Part shown: one piece after another, positions 56,714 through 64,000 of the stretch | Numbering within the stretch: position 1 is the first letter of the stretch | How the letters are laid out: every line of letters starts with the position of its first letter | From: Phycisphaera sp. | GTDB taxonomy: Bacteria; Planctomycetota; Phycisphaerae; Phycisphaerales; UBA1924 | Direction: 5' to 3' | DNA: 64,000 nt | Assembly: GCA_003712165.1 (NCBI GenBank) | Contig: RHLH01000001.1 | Span: 558,001-622,000, forward strand | The notes under the pieces: generated by a model | Seen by the model: only the letters and a program-made list of their open reading frames with translations | Database searches by the model: none | Told to the model about the DNA's origin: nothing | Made by a program: the position numbers and the translations under genes

Positions 56714-57043
56714 ATGGGCGCTGGCACATTGACCATCACGGAAGAGAACTTCGAGACCGAGGTCCTCAATAGCGAAACGCCTGTTCTTGTGGATTTCTGG
56801 GCTGAGTGGTGCGCACCGTGCGTTGCGCTCGGGCCTGTGATCGAGGAATTGGCCTCTGATTACGACGGGAAAGTCAAAGTAGGCAAGCTCAATATCGATG
56901 AGGCGCAGGCGATCAGCGTGAAGTACGGCATCATGTCGATCCCTACGGTTGCCATCTTCAAGGGCGGCGAGGTCGTAGATATGCGGGTCGGCCTGGCGAG
57001 CAAGGAGGACCTTGCGGACCGGATCGATTCGGCCCTTGGCTGA
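56714..57043 (+). CDS. trxA: Thioredoxin
   Basis: A 109-residue protein disulfide reductase of the cytoplasm. The active site is WCAPC in VDFWAEWCAPCVALGPVIEE, with the cis-proline in MSIPTVAIFKGGE. In the usual WCGPC the third residue is Gly; Ala here may shift the redox potential slightly. AAGGAG is eight bases before ATG 56714. A terminator follows. Confidence 0.95.
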   Translation: MGAGTLTITEENFETEVLNSETPVLVDFWAEWCAPCVALGPVIEELASDYDGKVKVGKLNIDEAQAISVKYGIMSIPTVAIFKGGEVVDMRVGLASKEDLADRIDSALG

Positions 57044-57074
57044 TCCCGGGCTTCCAGAGAAGAGCGATTCACTG

Positions 57075-57106
57075 CGCCCTTGCCTTTGAGGCGAGGGTGT
57101 TTTTTT
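57075..57106 (+). terminator. Terminator after trxA
   Basis: CGCCCTTGCC pairs with GGCGAGGGTG (two G-T pairs) and seven T residues follow. Confidence 0.82.
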
Positions 57107-57379
57107 GTGGGTGAACGAGGAAAACGAGCAACGCCGACCTGATCAGTATTTGAGCGTCGGCCGGCGTGCTCTTTGGGAATCCGATCCGGCCTGGATCTCT
57201 CTCTCCCGAAAGAACCCCCGGATCGGTCGGTCGGCAGGTTGTGTTTTTGGGCGTTTGCCCGTGCTGCCGCCCGCGCGTCCTTGCGAGGGCGGCTGCAACG
57301 CGTCAGAGTCAGTGCGTGATCAGTCCGTGATCGCTGCGCTCTGCCCGGGCCTGTGTGTTTCTGCCTGGGATGACTTTCA
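57107..57379. other. Gene-free stretch downstream of mraZ
   Basis: Together with the trxA terminator this leaves more than 300 bases without a gene. Nothing codes convincingly. GCCGCCC and GGGCGGC can pair across 14 bases near 57270-57297 and may end mraZ transcription, but no T run follows. No rsmH or ftsL is present. Confidence 0.45.
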
Positions 57380-57826
57380 TCAGCTTCCTGAGGAGGGGGT
57401 TGTGCCCGCGACCAGCTTGCTCAACTCGGCGAAGCGCTTCTGCTCCTCGTCCTGCCAGCCCTCTGAGCTGCGGACCTCGAGCCTGTTCTTCGCACCGAGC
57501 ACGACCACAGCCGAGCCAGTCCCGACCAGGTCGAGATGCTTCTGTGGGAGCCTGACCCTGCCTCCGGAGTCCATCTCGACCCTCTCGGCAAAGCCGAACA
57601 GCGTTGACATCAGTTGTGCCTGGTCGTCTGTCGGTGTCAGCGAATCGTCCCATTTGTTCGCGAGCTCCATAAACGTCGGTTCTGGGTACAGCCTCAGGAC
57701 GCCCGTGGGCCAGGGAACGCAGTACCACGCCGACACGCTCTGGGGCAGCAGAGAGCGGTGCTTCGAGGCGATCGACAACCGTTTTTTGTCGTCGATGGTG
57801 TGTTCTGACGAACCTGTGAACAGCAA
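57380..57826 (-). CDS. mraZ: MraZ transcriptional regulator
   Basis: A 148-residue AbrB/MraZ-fold DNA-binding protein that normally controls the division and cell-wall cluster. Two MraZ repeats are visible: FTGSSEHTIDDKKRLSIASKHR (first half) with GVLRLYPE, and AERVEMDSGGRVRLPQKHLDL (second half) with VVVLGAKNRLEV. TTG 57826 is preferred because the product then starts LLFTGSSEHT like other MraZ proteins, with GGAG ten bases upstream. Unlike the usual case, no rsmH, ftsL or pbp gene follows. Confidence 0.87.
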   Translation of the reverse strand: MLFTGSSEHTIDDKKRLSIASKHRSLLPQSVSAWYCVPWPTGVLRLYPEPTFMELANKWDDSLTPTDDQAQLMSTLFGFAERVEMDSGGRVRLPQKHLDLVGTGSAVVVLGAKNRLEVRSSEGWQDEEQKRFAELSKLVAGTTPSSGS

Positions 57827-57851
57827 GGGGGCTGTACTCCATGGGCATACG

Positions 57852-57876
57852 TGGGATCTTCTACCACATCGTCCCA
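57852..57876 (-). promoter_or_regulatory. Candidate MraZ boxes upstream of mraZ
   Basis: On the minus strand, pentamers TGGGA (57876-57872) and TGGTA (57866-57862) and an inverted TGGGA (57852-57856) are spaced exactly five bases apart. Known MraZ sites are TGGGN repeats with five-base spacers. The set lies 26-50 bases before the TTG start, fitting autoregulation. Confidence 0.6.
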
Positions 57877-58102
57877 CATTGCAACACCGTTGAGGGGATT
57901 GTTGATTTCTCTTGGATATCTGTGCGCAGAACGGACATTCCGAGAGCCGCTTGTAATCACGGGTTGCGGCGATCGATAGGGTTATGATTGGTGTCTAAAA
58001 TATTTCTCGTCAGCGAGGATTGCGCGTCTGATGTAGAGTGCGCGGACTCGAGGAGGGGTTCATCGCCGGGGCCGGTCGGTGCCTCGGGTAGGGAGTGGTT
58101 CG

Positions 58103-58561
58103 TTGTCGGTTGAGCTCAACTCCGAGAGAGTGGCCTCGATTCTTGAGCGTGTGCCCTGGGCGACGTGGGTGATGACCTCGTCGTACGACGGCAGCCGGGC
58201 GGGGATGGTGGTGCGCTGGGTTCAGAGGTGCGCGACCGAGCCCGTCCTGATCAGTGTTGCCGTGAAGAAGTGCCACTCGCTTGAGCCGTTGATCCGAGAC
58301 AGCCGGGGCTTCGCGCTCAATCTGATCGACGAATCTGATCGGTTGCTGCTCAAGAAGTTTGACAGCTACCACGCGCCAGACGAGTTGGGTGATCCGTTCG
58401 ATGCGCTCGAGGTGAGCCGGTGGGCGACGGGGTCACCGATTCTGAAGCGTGCGCGGGCTGCGATCGACTGCGAGGTGGTGCGCCATCTTGATCTTGAGGC
58501 GGATTGCGAGCTGTTCATCGGGCAGGTGCACGAGGCGAAGATCGTCACCCCCGGCGGATGA
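58103..58561 (+). CDS. Flavin reductase-like protein
   Basis: A 152-residue protein of the flavin reductase (FMN-binding split barrel) type: VPWATWVMTSSYDGSRAGMVVRWVQRC at the start, then PVLISVAVKKCHSLEPLIRDSRGFALNLI, the usual flavin-binding strands, and CEVVRHLDLEADCELFIGQV near the end. It would reduce or bind FMN or FAD for a partner oxygenase. TTG 58103 is chosen because AGGGAG lies eight bases upstream. The 3' end overlaps the convergent glycosyltransferase gene by 17 bases. Confidence 0.8.
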   Translation: MSVELNSERVASILERVPWATWVMTSSYDGSRAGMVVRWVQRCATEPVLISVAVKKCHSLEPLIRDSRGFALNLIDESDRLLLKKFDSYHAPDELGDPFDALEVSRWATGSPILKRARAAIDCEVVRHLDLEADCELFIGQVHEAKIVTPGG

Positions 58562-59675
58562 ACTCGCGGATGACCGAGGCGATCTGATCTCTGAACACGG
58601 TTTCACTGAACCGCTCGGCGTGCTCGCGGCACGCGAGGGCGTTGTGCTTGGGGCAGCGGTCGATCGCTTCGAGCAGTGCGTCGGTGGTTTGGCGCTGGAA
58701 GTGGGTTCCGGTTTTGTTGTCGATGACGGTGTCAAGCGCGCCGCCCTTTGCGAGTGCGACGACGGGTGTGCCGCAGGCCTGGGCTTCGACGGCGACGATG
58801 CCGAAGTCTTCGAGTTGGGGGAAGATGAGCAGTCGCGCTGTGCGGTAGGCCTCGCGGAGTTGGACGTCGGTCTCGGCGCTTTCGAACGAGACTGTTGGGC
58901 CTGCAAGCGCCCGTAGTTTCTGTTCTTCTGGGCCTGATCCGATGATGACGAGCGGGTGCTTGCGTTTGTTCGCGGCTTCGATCGCGAGGTCGAAGCGTTT
59001 GTATGGGACGAGTGCGCCGACGGCGAGCCAGTGGTCTCTGCGGATCGACTTCTCGCTTGGCGTGAAGAAGCCGGTGCGCACGGGCGGGAAGCAGACGTCG
59101 GAAGGGCGTTTGTAGCTTCGGCGGATCTGTGTCTGTGTGTGTGTTGAGTTGGCGAGGAAACGCTCGACTCTGCTTGCAGTCTTTCGGTCCCAGACTTTGT
59201 AGAAGGGTCTGATGAGCGAGAGGCCAAGGCCCATGAGCCCGGAGGCGTAGTCGCCCGGCTGGTTCCAGATGTAACGCGCGGGCGCGTGGCAGTAGCAGAC
59301 GTGGGGGACGTCTGTGGGTGGGTTGATCGCCTTGATCGCTGATGAGTGAGTCGAGATGACGAGGTCGTAGGGTCTTTCTTTGTGGCGTGCGCGGAGTTTG
59401 CGGGAGAGTTGCCAGACGGCGATCGGGTAGAGCGGGAGTAACCAGCGACGCAGGTAATCAGGAACCGAATTGAGCGCACTGGATTGGCGCAGGAGCTCGT
59501 CTGTGTGCTTTCCGATGGGGGCGCCGTTGTCGAACATGGTGTAGACGATGTCGAGGTTCGCGAGAGAGTCCGCGGCTTCGGCGATTGCTTCGAGGACAAG
59601 CTCGCCTCCCCGGCGCGCGACGAGCCAGTCATGGCACAGTGCGATGCGGGGCTTGGTGGCTTTGCGGTCTACCAT
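58545..59675 (-). CDS. Glycosyltransferase family 4 protein
   Basis: A 376-residue retaining glycosyltransferase of the GT-B fold. The N-domain begins IALCHDWLVARRGGELVLEAIAE; the C-domain has WLAVGALVPYKRFDLAIEAAN, LVIIGSGPEE and the donor-sugar site PQLEDFGIVAVEAQACGTPVVALAKGGALDTV (in parts), with the EX7E arrangement. Such enzymes add mannose or related sugars to glycans; donor and acceptor are unknown. TACCCT lies eight bases before the ATG. The amidohydrolase gene is divergent. Confidence 0.9.
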   Translation of the reverse strand: MVDRKATKPRIALCHDWLVARRGGELVLEAIAEAADSLANLDIVYTMFDNGAPIGKHTDELLRQSSALNSVPDYLRRWLLPLYPIAVWQLSRKLRARHKERPYDLVISTHSSAIKAINPPTDVPHVCYCHAPARYIWNQPGDYASGLMGLGLSLIRPFYKVWDRKTASRVERFLANSTHTQTQIRRSYKRPSDVCFPPVRTGFFTPSEKSIRRDHWLAVGALVPYKRFDLAIEAANKRKHPLVIIGSGPEEQKLRALAGPTVSFESAETDVQLREAYRTARLLIFPQLEDFGIVAVEAQACGTPVVALAKGGALDTVIDNKTGTHFQRQTTDALLEAIDRCPKHNALACREHAERFSETVFRDQIASVIREFIRRG

Positions 59676-59720
59676 CGGCCAAGAGGGTACAGGCGTCGGC
59701 GGCTTCCGGAGAATGCGTGC

Positions 59721-60815
59721 ATGTCAGAAGTATGGGCACAGAACACGCTCGGTCTTGATTTCAGGGCGGAGGCGGAGTTGCTCGGCGAGCCTGCTGAGCC
59801 GATCGTAGATGTACACACGCACATCAACGGCGGCCGGGCGGCGGAGATCTGGGCGGACGCGGCGAGCCGGTTCGGGGTATCGATGACGTACACGCAGACG
59901 GTGCTCGACGAGGCGGCTCCGGTGCGCGATGCACTGGGCGATCGGGTGCGTTTCATCGCGATCCCGGACTACATGTCCGAGGACAAGAAGTACGCGTTCA
60001 CCGAGGGTTTCCTTGAGCGGATCAGGTTCTGGCACGGCGAGTACGGCGCGCGGATGCTCAAGTTCTGGCAGGCGCCGAGGCTCCGGGACTACATGACTGA
60101 CCAGACCGCGATCGATGCGCTGGCGCTCGATGGTCCGTGGAAGCGGAAGGCGATCGAGCTGGCCGGCGAACTCGGCATGATGATCATGACCCACGTCGCG
60201 GACCCGGACACGTGGTTCTCGGCGAGGTACACGGACGCGTCTGTGTACGGCACCAAGGCGCAGCAGTACGAGCCGCTTGAGCGGATGCTCGACGACTACC
60301 CCGAGATGCCCTGGCTTGCGGCGCACATGGGTGGGTATCCGGAGGACCTGGACTTCCTCGATGGGCTGCTTGAGCGTCACGACAACCTGAGTCTCGACAC
60401 GAGCGCGTGCAAGTGGCAGGTCAGGGAGCTCAGCAAGCACGAGCCGGCGAGACTCCGCGAGTTTCTGACGCGCTGGCGCGGGCGGGTGCTCTTCGGGTCG
60501 GACATCGTCACGCGGGACGAGCACCTGATGCAGACCGAGGACGTGGCGTACGCCGCGGGTCAGGCTGCGAACCACGAGCAGGCGTTCGATCTGTACGCGA
60601 GCCGGTACTGGGCGCTTCGGACGATGTTTGAGACGGATTACGACGGCCCGAGCCCGATCGCTGACCCGGACCTGATGATGGTTGAGCCTGAGAAGTACGA
60701 CGAGATGAGTACGCCCAGGCTTGCTGGCAAGTCGATCTCGGGCGAGGTGCTGACTGACATGTACTCAAGAGCCGTTGGGCGTGTCGTCGGGAAGTACTAC
60801 GGGGATGAAGGCTGA
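59721..60815 (+). CDS. Amidohydrolase-family protein
   Basis: A 364-residue metal-dependent hydrolase of the amidohydrolase-2 type (TIM barrel). The N-terminal metal motif is VDVHTHINGG, the central His is in MIMTHVADPDTW, another in LAAHMGGYPEDLDFL, and the late Asp in VLFGSDIVTRDEH. These are the conserved ligands of decarboxylase/lactonase-like members. The substrate is unknown. GGAGA precedes ATG 59721; an earlier frame from 59484 is antisense to the glycosyltransferase. Confidence 0.86.
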   Translation: MSEVWAQNTLGLDFRAEAELLGEPAEPIVDVHTHINGGRAAEIWADAASRFGVSMTYTQTVLDEAAPVRDALGDRVRFIAIPDYMSEDKKYAFTEGFLERIRFWHGEYGARMLKFWQAPRLRDYMTDQTAIDALALDGPWKRKAIELAGELGMMIMTHVADPDTWFSARYTDASVYGTKAQQYEPLERMLDDYPEMPWLAAHMGGYPEDLDFLDGLLERHDNLSLDTSACKWQVRELSKHEPARLREFLTRWRGRVLFGSDIVTRDEHLMQTEDVAYAAGQAANHEQAFDLYASRYWALRTMFETDYDGPSPIADPDLMMVEPEKYDEMSTPRLAGKSISGEVLTDMYSRAVGRVVGKYYGDEG

Positions 60816-60834
60816 GTCGTGGGCGTTGATTGAG

Positions 60835-60863
60835 CACGGCTTGCGAGACAAGCCGTGGCACCC
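60835..60863. repeat. Dispersed palindromic element, copy B
   Basis: CACGGCTTG, a five-base loop, then CAAGCCGTGGCACCC: the reverse complement of the arms at 35251-35285. It lies just after the amidohydrolase stop and before the end of a convergent gene. Confidence 0.7.
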
Positions 60864-60874
60864 AGATGATGAGA

Positions 60875-61471
60875 TCAGCCCTCTGGTCTGGGCATCGATT
60901 CTTCGAAACGGCGTGCGATCTTCGAGGCCAGTTCGCGGTCTTCTTTGACCTTGAACGAGGCTCTGATCTCGGTTGGCCCTAGTGCGTCGTTGAAGTTTGG
61001 GCTCGAGGCCTGGAGTCTGAGAGTGCCTGCGGTGATCTTGCCGCCGAACTTGCCTGAGTCGGCTCCGCCCGAGGGGAGGAGGAAGCCGCCTCCGCCGTAG
61101 AGGCCGGTGGCTCCGGGTGCGAGGATGAGGTGGCGGATGGTGGCGTTGGAGGCCTGGGGCTCGATCGGTGTCTTGCCTGGGCTTGGGCGGATGAACATGT
61201 GGATGTGGACGAGCTGACCGGTGGGCCAGCCCTGTGCTCGGTCGTCGAAGGGGATGGCGAGCTCTTCTGGGGTCAGGTCGGTGAGGTAGATATCGACGGT
61301 GTTCTCGTCGCGGTAGCTGTAGGTCGTGGTGGTGAGGTTTGGGCGGAGGGTGGCTCCTGAGAGCGGCGACTCGAGTGAGACCCTTGCGTAGGTGCCGCAG
61401 CCCTGGGCGGCGGACATGGCGAGAGCGAGGATTGGGAGCAGGGCGATGAGGGGTGAGCGGGGTCTACGCAT
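60875..61471 (-). CDS. Lipoprotein of unknown function
   Basis: A 198-residue lipoprotein. The signal ends in SAAQGC (Cys25). The mature protein is beta-rich, with VSLESPLSGATLRPNLTTTTYSYRDENTVDIYLTD (in parts) and QLVHIHMFIRPSPGKTPIEP; a glycine-rich loop follows at about 120-145. TACTCT is exactly six bases before the ATG, without a ribosome-binding site. The family was not recognised. Confidence 0.75.
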   Translation of the reverse strand: MRRPRSPLIALLPILALAMSAAQGCGTYARVSLESPLSGATLRPNLTTTTYSYRDENTVDIYLTDLTPEELAIPFDDRAQGWPTGQLVHIHMFIRPSPGKTPIEPQASNATIRHLILAPGATGLYGGGGFLLPSGGADSGKFGGKITAGTLRLQASSPNFNDALGPTEIRASFKVKEDRELASKIARRFEESMPRPEG

Positions 61472-61593
61472 GGGCAGAGAGTATCGGTAGAAAGTGCTTT
61501 TGGCGTGGAATCCGGGGCGTGTGCGTGGCTAACATCCTGTCCGCGCCAGAGCTACGCCCCGGTGGGGGGTTGGCGAAGGCGTACATCTGAGCT

Positions 61594-61680
61594 TTGGAAC
61601 CGTTGGAACCACCGAGACCAGACGGGGGCCGAATGGCAGGCCCGCGTGATCCGCTCGAAAGCGGCTGGCCGGTGGGAGGT
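61594..61680 (+). promoter_or_regulatory. Leader region of the rplK operon
   Basis: The untranslated region before rplK holds a tandem TTGGAACC repeat (61595-61612 region) and a compact hairpin CCGCT-CGAA-AGCGG near 61650-61665, then the GGGAGGTGGAG ribosome-binding region. Ribosomal operons often carry leader structures; function is inferred. Confidence 0.35.
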
Positions 61681-61688
61681 GGAGAATT

Positions 61689-62117
61689 ATGGCCAAGAAA
61701 GAACTCATCGAAACGTTCAAGCTGATGGCCCCGGGCGGCCAGGCGACGCCGGCGCCGCCTCTTGGCCCCGTGCTTGGTGCCAAGGGTGTCAACCCGGGTC
61801 AGTTCATTCAGCAGTTCAACGCGGCGACGGGCCAGCTCAACGGCAAGGTCGTTGGTTGTGTTGTTCGTGTGTACTCGGATCGGTCGTTCGAGTTCGACAT
61901 CAAGTCGAGCCCGACGGCGGTGCTGATCAAGGAAGCTGCGGGCGTCGAGAAGGCGTCGGGCGAGCCCAACAAGAACAAGGTTGGCAAGATCACCCGCGCC
62001 CAGGTCGAGTCGATCGCTGAAGAGAAGAAGGAAGACCTCAACTCCGCGAGCGTTGACGCCGCTTGCAGGATTATTGAGGGCCAGGCCCGTTCCATGGGCA
62101 TCACGGTGGAGGGCTGA
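61689..62117 (+). CDS. rplK: 50S ribosomal protein L11
   Basis: A 142-residue protein of the ribosomal stalk base, binding 23S rRNA and needed for factor-dependent GTPase activity. The typical GGQATPAPPLGPVLGAKGVNPGQFIQQFN lies near the start, with SSPTAVLIKEAAGVEKASG and a C-terminal rRNA-binding part containing DAACRIIEGQARSMGITVEG. GGAGGTGGAG precedes the ATG. First gene of rplK-rplA-rplJ-rplL; secE and nusG are not directly upstream. Confidence 0.97.
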   Translation: MAKKELIETFKLMAPGGQATPAPPLGPVLGAKGVNPGQFIQQFNAATGQLNGKVVGCVVRVYSDRSFEFDIKSSPTAVLIKEAAGVEKASGEPNKNKVGKITRAQVESIAEEKKEDLNSASVDAACRIIEGQARSMGITVEG

Positions 62118-62120
62118 TCG

Positions 62121-62888
62121 ATGGCAGATGAACAGACCACAGCAGCACCGGCACCGCAGGCACAGGCAGAGGAGGCCGCTCGCCGGAAGGGCAAGCTGCG
62201 TCACAAGCCTTCGCGCCGCATGAACTCGAACCACGAGAAGACATCGAAAGAGCCTGTTGAGGCCGCGACGGCGATGTCCGCCGTGAAGCGTTTCGATGGG
62301 ACGAAGTTCGACCAGGCGGTTGATGTTGTCTTCAACCTCGGGATCGACACGAAGCACGCCGACCAGCTCGTGCGTGGTTCGGTGAGCCTTCCCAAGGGTA
62401 TCGGCAAGACCAAACGCGTGATCGCTTTCTGCTCGACGGAGCATGAGGCTGACGCGAAGGCGGCTGGTGCGATCGAGGCGGGCGGCGAGGAGCTCGTCAG
62501 CAAGATCGAGAAGGGCTGGTTCGACTTCGATGTCGCGGTCGCGAGTCCGGACATGATGCGTGTTATCTCGAAGCTGGGCCGGACGCTTGGTCCGAAGGGC
62601 CTGATGCCCAGCCCCAAGGCTGGCACGGTGACCAAGGACGTCGTTGACGCGGTGAAGGAGTACTCGGCCGGTAAGGTCGAGTACAGGGCCGACAAGGGCG
62701 GCAACGTTCACGCGACGATCGGCAAGATGAGCTTTGCCGAGGGCGACCTGCTAGCGAACTTTGAGCACCTGCTCAAGACGATCGAGGGCGCCAAGCCCGC
62801 GGCTGTCAAGGGCACGTACATCAAGAGCATCTCGGTCAGCGGCACGATGACACCGGGTATTCGGATCAAGTACAGCGAAGGGGAGTAA
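62121..62888 (+). CDS. rplA: 50S ribosomal protein L1
   Basis: A 255-residue L1-stalk protein that helps release deacylated tRNA and often represses its own operon. Core motifs are KRFDGTKFDQAVDVVFNLGID, VRGSVSLPKGIGKTKRV, MMRVISKLGRTLGPKGLMPSPK and YRADKGGNVHATIGK. About 45 residues before the core are extra and Ala/Glu/Lys-rich (TTAAPAPQAQAEEAARRKGK), which makes the protein longer than usual. It starts three bases after the rplK stop. Confidence 0.95.
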   Translation: MADEQTTAAPAPQAQAEEAARRKGKLRHKPSRRMNSNHEKTSKEPVEAATAMSAVKRFDGTKFDQAVDVVFNLGIDTKHADQLVRGSVSLPKGIGKTKRVIAFCSTEHEADAKAAGAIEAGGEELVSKIEKGWFDFDVAVASPDMMRVISKLGRTLGPKGLMPSPKAGTVTKDVVDAVKEYSAGKVEYRADKGGNVHATIGKMSFAEGDLLANFEHLLKTIEGAKPAAVKGTYIKSISVSGTMTPGIRIKYSEGE

Positions 62889-62918
62889 CCCCGCTTTCTC
62901 CCCGAAAGGAGTTTGGCG

Positions 62919-63461
62919 ATGTCCAAACCGATGAAAGACATGATGGTCTCCGACTACCAGTCAAGGCTCGGAGACTCGAGTGAAGCAATCGTCGTCTCGC
63001 TTCGCGGGATCGATGCCGAGGGGACGGAGACCGTCCGCTCGAAGATGCGTCAGAGCGCCGTGAGCGTCGCGGTGATGAAGAACTCGCTGGCGAGGAAGGC
63101 ATTCGAGGGCACGGCTCTTGAGGCGCTGAACCCTGTGATGAAGGGTCAGAACGCACTGATCTTCGGCGAGCGATCGGTCGTCGAGGTGGCGCGTGAGTTC
63201 ATCGAGCTCATCAAGGACTTCCCCGACATCGAGCTCAAGGGCGCGGTGCTCGACGGCGAGCTCTACGAGGGCGACGAGGGCGTGAAGCGTCTGAGCCAGT
63301 TCCCGACACGGGACGAGGCGCTCTCCGACGCGGTCGGGCTCATCCTTGGTCCTGGGCGGAACCTGCTCGGGCAGATCAAGGGCCCGGGTTCGAACATCGC
63401 CGGTCTTCTCAAGGCGATCGAGGACAAGCTCGAGAAGGGCGAGGCGATCAGCAAGAACTGA
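62919..63461 (+). CDS. rplJ: 50S ribosomal protein L10
   Basis: A 180-residue protein that anchors L7/L12 dimers to the ribosomal stalk. It shows the family start (KDMMVSDYQSRLGDSSEAIVVSLRGI), KMRQSAVSVAVMKNSLARKAFEG and the C-terminal helix GLLKAIEDKLEKGEAI that binds L12. AAGGAG seven bases before ATG 62919 is a good site; the TTG at 62913 is not preferred. About 130 bases without a gene follow before rplL. Confidence 0.94.
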   Translation: MSKPMKDMMVSDYQSRLGDSSEAIVVSLRGIDAEGTETVRSKMRQSAVSVAVMKNSLARKAFEGTALEALNPVMKGQNALIFGERSVVEVAREFIELIKDFPDIELKGAVLDGELYEGDEGVKRLSQFPTRDEALSDAVGLILGPGRNLLGQIKGPGSNIAGLLKAIEDKLEKGEAISKN

Positions 63462-63591
63462 CCGGGCACGTATCCGGTTTGTGGAGATTTGATTTCTGCA
63501 TCAGCGTCCAACTGGCCCGGTGTGTCCGGGGTAAAGAGCCGAGTGGTTCGGTCCCTCTTGGGCGGGATGATTTGAAAGGTTAGGTATTCAG

Positions 63592-64000
63592 ATGAGTGAC
63601 GAAGCAGCAACCAAAGAGTTCGACGCGGCGATCAAGGACCTTGGCGACAAGCTCGCCGAGCTGAGCCTGAAGCAGGCGGTTGATCTTGGTGATTACATGA
63701 AGGATGCGTACGGCATCGAGGCAGCCGCCGGCGGCGGTGTTGTCATGGCCGCGGCACCCGGCGCTGGTGACGGCGGCGGCGCAGCCGAGGAGCAGAGCGA
63801 GTTCGACGTCGTTCTCAAGAGCGACGGCGGCCAGAAGATCAAGGTCATCAAGGTTGTCCGCGAGGCGACCGGCCTGGGTCTGAAGGAGGCCAAGGAGCTC
63901 GTGGACAACCCGGGCCAGCCCATCAAGCAGGGCCTGGCGAAGGAAGAGGCCGAGGCCCTCGCCGAGAAGCTCAAGGAAGCCGGCGCCGAGGTCGAGCTCA
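63592..64000 (+). CDS. rplL: 50S ribosomal protein L7/L12 (partial, cut by window end)
   Basis: The first 136 codons of the stalk protein that recruits translation factors. The N-terminal dimerisation domain is followed by an Ala/Gly-rich hinge ([15 protein letters not shown]) and the globular domain [37 protein letters not shown] (in parts), then [20 protein letters not shown] at the window edge. One or a few residues are probably missing. The stretch AAAGG lies upstream of the ATG. Confidence 0.95.
   Translation, partial: MSDEAATKEFDAAIKDLGDKLAELSLKQAVDLGDYMKDAYGIEAAAGGGVVMAAAPGAGDGGGAAEEQSEFDVVLKSDGGQKIKVIKVVREATGLGLKEAKELVDNPGQPIKQGLAKEEAEALAEKLKEAGAEVEL

Noticed and set aside
61472-61688. 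tRNA-Trp, secE or nusG upstream of rplK
   Set aside because: No cloverleaf and no small open frame with family motifs are present; the stretch reads as an untranslated leader.

Overview
The window looks like chromosomal DNA of a planctomycete of the Phycisphaerae type. Four things point there: several secreted proteins end in a PxP-hydrophobic-RRRR sorting tail, one ends in paired dockerin repeats finishing in Gly-Cys, three tandem proteins carry an N-methylation segment of the [12 protein letters not shown] type, and a Ser/Thr kinase sits beside a sigma-factor remnant. Lipid A and outer-membrane genes (lpxA, an LptE-like lipoprotein, a BamD-like TPR protein, a porin) indicate a Gram-negative envelope. 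Most genes are GC-rich; the clear exception lies around 40.53-43.19 kb. All assignments were made by reading the sequence; no database search was run.

Layout. 1-5.5 kb: the end of a probable outer-membrane barrel gene, an isolated atpD with its own terminator, a DUF1569-type gene, a half-size EamA transporter, a PEP-CTERM protein and an unknown gene behind a palindrome. 5.1-11.2 kb: a minus-strand fatty-acid/phospholipid cluster (rpmF, plsX, fabH, membrane zinc-ribbon gene, fabD, polyproline lipoprotein, fabG, small gene). 11.4-16.5 kb: tRNA-Lys, a TetR gene overlapping a cytochrome-c-motif lipoprotein, a sigma-factor fragment and a Ser/Thr kinase. 16.5-24 kb: PEP-CTERM protein, FHA-GAF-PP2C phosphatase, PilZ protein, a large secreted protein, a dockerin-tailed sugar dehydrogenase and a membrane protein. 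24-31.4 kb: GNAT and aconitase, ogt, porin and LysR regulator, PEP-CTERM protein. 31.4-35.7 kb: BamD-like, LptE-like and FtsH genes, then a cupin. 35.7-40.5 kb: RmuC, a degenerate receiver, and groES-X-Y-groEL with two unknown genes inside the chaperonin operon. 40.5-43.4 kb: an AT-rich accessory segment with an unknown two-TM coiled-coil protein, a SRPBCC-like gene and a 195-bp diverged direct repeat. 43.7-53 kb: oxidoreductase, an acyltransferase with an ankyrin insert, PEP-CTERM protein, lpxA, DUF1801 protein with a histone-H1-like tail plus a GNAT, and a REC protein with a degenerate HPt. 53-57 kb: three tandem pseudopilin-like genes and thioredoxin. 57-61.5 kb: mraZ away from any dcw cluster, flavin reductase, glycosyltransferase, amidohydrolase and lipoprotein. 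61.5-64 kb: rplK-rplA-rplJ-rplL, the last cut by the window end.

The main cross-window signal is regulatory. At least twelve genes lack a clear Shine-Dalgarno sequence and instead carry a -10-like hexamer (TANNNT, once CATTAT) exactly six bases before the ATG, as expected for leaderless mRNAs. Genes inside operons and several single genes do have GGAGG-type sites, so both start modes seem to coexist. The best candidates for undescribed biology are the two small genes within the chaperonin operon, the AT-rich membrane coiled-coil gene with the diverged repeat beside it, the TetR/cytochrome-lipoprotein pair whose palindrome covers the start codon, and the acyltransferase-ankyrin fusion.
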